A stretch of DNA of 64,000 nt from Thiothrix phosphatis (GTDB lineage: Bacteria; Pseudomonadota; Gammaproteobacteria; Thiotrichales; Thiotrichaceae): contig NZ_JAYMYJ010000112.1 in NCBI RefSeq assembly GCF_035668035.1, forward strand, positions 1 through 64,000. The letters are read 5' to 3'. The notes below the pieces were generated by a model. It saw nothing but the letters and a program-made list of their open reading frames with translations, had not been told where the DNA came from and ran no database searches. Positions 60,135 through 64,000 of this stretch are shown in pieces. Positions within the stretch are counted from its first letter, which is position 1; each line of letters starts with the position of its first letter. Made by a program: the position numbers and the translations under genes.

Positions 60135-61475
60135 TTATCCCGCCTTTTGGGCAGGCAACTTCTTTTTCATTGCCATCAGACGGATCAGCCGATCACACTC
60201 CAGCATGACCTGGTGTTCTTTGCCAAAATGCCCGTCCAGTTTTCGACGTAACGCCAAACCGTTTTCTGATTCGTACTGGTATTGCTGAATCAATGCTTTG
60301 TATTCGCCAAGCCAACGTGCAGGGGGCACATCAGGAATGGGGTCGCCTCCCTGAATTCGCGCCAATACATCTGCACTAGGCAGGCCCTGTGTCTGTACTA
60401 GCGGCGTTTTTACAAGTGCGCGTACTTCCAGGGTATCCGCATCGACCTCTGTCTCCAGGCTACGAATACACTCAGCAGGAACGGTGGACAGCACTTGCGG
60501 GCTGTGCGTCGTAACAATGAACTGGATAGTGGGGAACGCATGTTGCAGCGAGGCAATCACTTTTTGTTGCCAGATCGGATGCAGGTGCATATCCACCTCG
60601 TCAATCATGACGATGCCGGGGGAGTCAATGGATGCCTTGTGCCCAAGCTGAGGGTTGAGTTTGGTGCAACGCCACGCCAGATCAGCCGCCAGTGAAATCA
60701 TGGCGCGAACCCCATCGCTTAACAGGCTAACCGGCAAAATACCGTGATCAGGGTGCTGCATCGCCAGCTCCTCATGTTGGGAACTGTAATGGAAATTGCT
60801 CCAGCCTTCCCCCGCCAACAGGTTGTCCACGGTGGTTTTAATGTTTTCCACTTGCGCAGGCAATGTGCTTTTTTCATAGCCGGGAGTTCTCTCCTGCTGC
60901 CACACGGCCAGGGTTGCCTTCGCCATCCATTGCTGCACTTGCACGAAGCTGGAGGCAGGTGACAGGCAGTCTTCATACGCCATCGAACGGCTTTCCGACA
61001 AAACCGCCTTGCGGTTCATATTCTTGTGGGCTTTCCACAAACGTCCGGTGCCGTAATACGCCACCACCGGCAAGGCTTCATCGCTGAATTCGCGCATGGC
61101 AGCCTGCAAGCGTTTGCCGTAGTCCGTCAATTCGCTGGCATCTTTGATAGTGGTTTTGTTTTTAGGCCCCATCAATTGCCGCAGAATATGGATCGCAGGC
61201 TGCAAAAAGCTGGCTTCAATTTCCACTGGATACTGTTGTTCACTGGCAACCCGCTCCAGCGTGGAAAAATAGCGGGCATCACTGCGCTCAATATGACTGG
61301 CTTTGCCCAGATCAAACGCACCGACAAAGGTTCCCAAGGCAATCGTGGCGGCATCCAGCAGCGTGGTTTTGCCCTGACCATTGCGTGCCACGATGACAGT
61401 CAACTGTTCATGGAAATCAATGTTCAAATCGGCAAAACGGCGGAAATTTTTCAGCCGCAATGTTCTCAATATCAT
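60135..61475 (-). CDS. ptuA: AAA15-type ATPase, PtuA-like
   Basis: SMC-like ATPase of 446 aa: MILRTLRLKNFRRFADLNIDF, Walker A ARNGQGKTTLLDAATIALG, signature LLSDGVRAMISLAADLAWR, Walker B GIVMIDEVDMHLHPIWQQKV and VTTHSPQVLST. Paired with the HNH nuclease as in Septu. Its ATG overlaps the helicase stop (ATGA), so it is embedded in the larger operon rather than standing alone. Confidence 0.85.
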   Translation of the reverse strand: MILRTLRLKNFRRFADLNIDFHEQLTVIVARNGQGKTTLLDAATIALGTFVGAFDLGKASHIERSDARYFSTLERVASEQQYPVEIEASFLQPAIHILRQLMGPKNKTTIKDASELTDYGKRLQAAMREFSDEALPVVAYYGTGRLWKAHKNMNRKAVLSESRSMAYEDCLSPASSFVQVQQWMAKATLAVWQQERTPGYEKSTLPAQVENIKTTVDNLLAGEGWSNFHYSSQHEELAMQHPDHGILPVSLLSDGVRAMISLAADLAWRCTKLNPQLGHKASIDSPGIVMIDEVDMHLHPIWQQKVIASLQHAFPTIQFIVTTHSPQVLSTVPAECIRSLETEVDADTLEVRALVKTPLVQTQGLPSADVLARIQGGDPIPDVPPARWLGEYKALIQQYQYESENGLALRRKLDGHFGKEHQVMLECDRLIRLMAMKKKLPAQKAG

Positions 61476-64000
61476 AGGGTTTGCTCCGGTGTCACAGCCT
61501 TGGAGAGTAGGTCGTTCAAGTCATAGTTTATACTGGAAACCCCAAAGTCAGGTTCGGTGGTAAAGGGATTGGGGATATAAAGCGGCCGCTCATGATTGTT
61601 TCCATCCACGATCACTACCGCCAGCAAAAACTTCTCTGCCTGATTCAGCGCGTAAATGATTTCATTACGGCTGACCGTGATGGTCGTTTGTCCTTTGGCG
61701 CGCCCTTTGACCTCAATGTGCCGGTCAGCGCGGATGGAGCCGTCAGCATTGATGGGTGGGCGGGAGGTAATATCCCAACCGCATTTGTCGGCGGATACAT
61801 CGCGCACGCTGAAGCCAAAGCCCTGTTCGGCGGCAATCACTGCATTCATCGCCACCTGTTCCACGCGGGCGCGGGCGGCAGCATCCACGGCAAACGCCGT
61901 TTCACCCTTGCGGTAAGCCAGCAAGCCTTGAGGAATGATCAGTGCGCCGCCCATCACCACCGGCGTGCTGGACACCACGTTTTTCATCGCTTCCAGTTCC
62001 CGTTCACGCTGCTCCAGCCGGGCAGTGAGTTCTTCCGCCCGCCGCCGGAACTGTTCGGGAGCCACGCGCGGTTGCTTGCCTGCTTCCACATCCGCTTTTA
62101 GCTTGACATAGCGGCTTTCCTGATAGCCGATCTCCTTCACCAGCCGCTCACGCACAGCAGCATGAATCTTGCTGGCTTGTCGCTGGCGGCGTTCCCTGAT
62201 TTCGGCGTAGTGTTCGGGAACCAGCGCCTGTGAGGCATGATGCAAGGCCAGCGTATCCAGATTGTTGTTTAGCCATGTGGCTCGCAGGATATCGCCCACC
62301 AGTTTTCGGTCGTATTCATTGATCGGCTGCAAATCCAGATGCGGTGCCCACCCGGCATGGCTGGCCTGACCTTGCTCATCAATCGCCACAAACTGCAAGC
62401 GACGCGAAACCACTTTGGCATTATCGCCTGCTTCCCGCACCACATGGTCAATCATGAACAGCACTTTGGGCGTTACGCTGTCATCGTTCGGATCAACCAG
62501 TACCGCGCCCTGTTTGAGTTTGGGGCGGTGTGCTTCCAGCACCAGATCGGTGGAAGCGTGCATCAGCGGATGTGCGGGGTGGATCAGGTCAGCCATCGGC
62601 TTGCCGGTCTGACGCACATGCTGTTTCTCAAAGCAGATGCGCTCGTACTTGCGCAGCACCGGGGTACGGGTTTCGCCAATGATGCGGTCACGTTCACGGA
62701 TGGCGGCAGGTACATGCCGTACCTCAAAACGCCCGGTTTCGCGTGAGCGCATTTCACCGCCCAGTGTTTTGAATGCCTCGGTGAAAAAGGCGCGGATAAA
62801 ATAGGGCTGGAGCTTGCGGGCTTCGGCCTTTTCCATCTCCTCCCGCACGGCATACAGGTCGGCCAGTGTCATGTGCTGTTCAACCAACGCATTGCGGCGC
62901 AGGATTTCTTTCAGGTGATCGGCATCCAGCGCCCCTTCAATGACCTGGTGCATACGATCCCGCACATCCTGGCGTTCACCGTAGCGAATTGCGTCGATCA
63001 GCAAGTCTTTGAGGGAAACGTTGTCGAAAGCCTCGCCCAATACATCGAATACCTTGCCTCCCAAAGCTGCGCGCTCGGTTTCGATTTTCTCGAACAATTT
63101 TTGGAAGACCGCACCTTCACGGGTTTCGTGCGCCACCAGATTCCACAAATGACAGACTTCGGTCTGGCCGATACGGTGAATCCGTCCGAAACGCTGTTCC
63201 AGCCGGTTCGGGTTCCACGGCAAGTCATAATTGACCATCAGATTAGCGTTTTGCAGGTTGACACCTTCTCCGGCGGCATCAGTGGCAATCAGCACCAGCA
63301 CTTCCGGCACATTGCGGAATTCTTCCTGAATCTTGCGGCGTTCATCACGGTTGGTGCCGCCAGAGATGACCCGCACGGCCTCTGCATTGCCCAGCATGTC
63401 ACTGACGCGGGTACGCAGGTAGTTCAAGGTGTCCTTGTGTTCGGTAAAGATGATCAGTTTGCGGCGCTGGCCGCCTGTGGTGTGCATCTCCGGCTTGTCC
63501 TGCAACAAATGGGAAAGCTGCTCCCACTTCTTGTCATTGCCGGAATGCACCAGCGTTAATGCCTGTTGCTCCAGGTCGCGCAGACTGAGGATTTCCGCTT
63601 CCAGTTCGGGGATGGTTTCCGCTGCGGTGGCTTGATCCACCACCTGATCCGCGTACAGCTCGTATTCTTCGGCGCTGAGTTCTTCATCCAGCTCGTCGTA
63701 ATTGTCCGGTACGTCGATGCGGCGTTTGACGTGATACTCTTCCAGGGTTTCCGCCACTCCATCACGTCGGGAAGCCTTGCCACGCGCTTCCAGCTTAATT
63801 TCTTCCAGGCGTTGTTCCAGCCGTTTGCGGCGCCGTTTGATGGATTGGTAAATGGCTTCCGGGCTGGAGGCCAGACGGCGTTGCAACTGGGTGAGGGCGA
63901 AGCCGACAGTGTTCTTTTTCTTGCCATTGAGTTTGTCCGCCCGGTTCATTTCCTCACGCACATAGGTCGTCACCTGCTCATACAGGCTGGCTTCCAGAGG
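61472..64000 (-). CDS. SNF2-type helicase with DUF3883 domain, defence operon (partial)
   Basis: C-terminal part of a large superfamily-2 helicase; the reading frame is open to the window edge, so the N-terminal Walker motifs are outside. Visible are the helicase C domain (RKLIIFTEHKDTLNYLRTRV; ATDAAGEGVNLQNANLMVNY; QRFGRIHRIGQT), a long helical region with a Glu/Arg coiled coil, and at the end a DUF3883 nuclease-like fold (KCGWDITSRPP; IEVKGRAKGQTTITVSRNE). The in-frame GTG at 63973 is not a believable start. First gene of the operon; similar helicases occur in DISARM and related systems. Confidence 0.85.
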   Translation of the reverse strand, partial: PLEASLYEQVTTYVREEMNRADKLNGKKKNTVGFALTQLQRRLASSPEAIYQSIKRRRKRLEQRLEEIKLEARGKASRRDGVAETLEEYHVKRRIDVPDNYDELDEELSAEEYELYADQVVDQATAAETIPELEAEILSLRDLEQQALTLVHSGNDKKWEQLSHLLQDKPEMHTTGGQRRKLIIFTEHKDTLNYLRTRVSDMLGNAEAVRVISGGTNRDERRKIQEEFRNVPEVLVLIATDAAGEGVNLQNANLMVNYDLPWNPNRLEQRFGRIHRIGQTEVCHLWNLVAHETREGAVFQKLFEKIETERAALGGKVFDVLGEAFDNVSLKDLLIDAIRYGERQDVRDRMHQVIEGALDADHLKEILRRNALVEQHMTLADLYAVREEMEKAEARKLQPYFIRAFFTEAFKTLGGEMRSRETGRFEVRHVPAAIRERDRIIGETRTPVLRKYERICFEKQHVRQTGKPMADLIHPAHPLMHASTDLVLEAHRPKLKQGAVLVDPNDDSVTPKVLFMIDHVVREAGDNAKVVSRRLQFVAIDEQGQASHAGWAPHLDLQPINEYDRKLVGDILRATWLNNNLDTLALHHASQALVPEHYAEIRERRQRQASKIHAAVRERLVKEIGYQESRYVKLKADVEAGKQPRVAPEQFRRRAEELTARLEQRERELEAMKNVVSSTPVVMGGALIIPQGLLAYRKGETAFAVDAAARARVEQVAMNAVIAAEQGFGFSVRDVSADKCGWDITSRPPINADGSIRADRHIEVKGRAKGQTTITVSRNEIIYALNQAEKFLLAVVIVDGNNHERPLYIPNPFTTEPDFGVSSINYDLNDLLSKAVTPEQTL

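Overview
The window reads as chromosome of a sulfur-oxidising gammaproteobacterium, probably Thiothrix-like. The support is fccAB (sulfide dehydrogenase), a periplasmic rhodanese, diheme cytochrome/cytochrome b genes, a heme-only plus ferroxidase-only bacterioferritin pair, and gene families typical of that class. The species call is inference. I saw no rRNA, tRNA or CRISPR array. The backbone is G+C-rich. The 5' TerD-family gene, the 19.2-21.2 kb locus and the 22.8-25.2 kb operon are visibly richer in A+T and look acquired.

Layout. 0.1-1.4 kb: a TerD-family protein. 1.4-2.2 kb: a manganese-type yybP-ykoY riboswitch in front of a GDT1/UPF0016 exporter. 2.2-10.1 kb: iron acquisition (periplasmic Fe-binding protein, PiuC, a TonB-dependent siderophore receptor, ExbB-ExbD-TonB, a DUF2202 ferritin-like protein) around a Fur-box-like divergent promoter, plus an FMN-dependent alpha-hydroxyacid dehydrogenase. 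10.1-16.7 kb: a zinc regulon (ZrgABCD-type transporter, Zur, an outer-membrane protein, ZnuA and a ZnuB-like permease without a ZnuC), with the same palindrome in front of zrgA and in front of the outer-membrane gene. 17-19.1 kb: katG. 19.7-21.3 kb: a small locus with a curlin-like two-repeat secreted protein and a CsgG/HfaB-like lipoprotein. 21.3-25.2 kb: an AraC/GyrI regulator, an HD hydrolase and an Mrr endonuclease/unknown/ADP-ribosylglycohydrolase operon.

25.3-33.5 kb is a second, large iron region on the minus strand. A feo operon (HMA protein, two FeoA, a frameshifted FeoB, FeoC, and an unexpected M14/AstE-like protein) lies next to a compact cluster of an HMA protein, four small Pro/Gly/Ala-rich membrane-type proteins (one only 51 aa) and a P1B ATPase with a Ser-Cys-Ala transport motif. 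That composition resembles ferrosome (fez) loci. 33.9-42.6 kb: rhodanese, VapBC, a cytochrome/ZIP/two-component cluster, fccAB and an IalB-like protein. 42.6-51.4 kb: a GCS2 ligase/nitroreductase pair, the bacterioferritin pair, a diheme peroxidase with an FNR-type site, DUF2237, a 727-aa TPR-like protein, a DUF6174 protein and a UPF0114 membrane protein.

51.5-64.0 kb is one minus-strand defence operon of seven genes with overlapping or near-touching ends: SNF2-type helicase with a DUF3883 domain (runs off the window), PtuA-like ATPase, PtuB-like HNH nuclease, DUF1156 methyltransferase, AAA ATPase, DUF4276 (TOPRIM-like) protein, DUF499 ATPase. It looks like a helicase-methylase-DUF499 system with a Septu-like pair and a PARIS-like pair built in. 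The methyltransferase gene also carries an in-frame insertion of a complete DUF559 endonuclease domain flanked by inverted copies of a G/C-rich palindromic repeat. This looks like a small mobile cassette and is the strongest candidate here for an undescribed arrangement.
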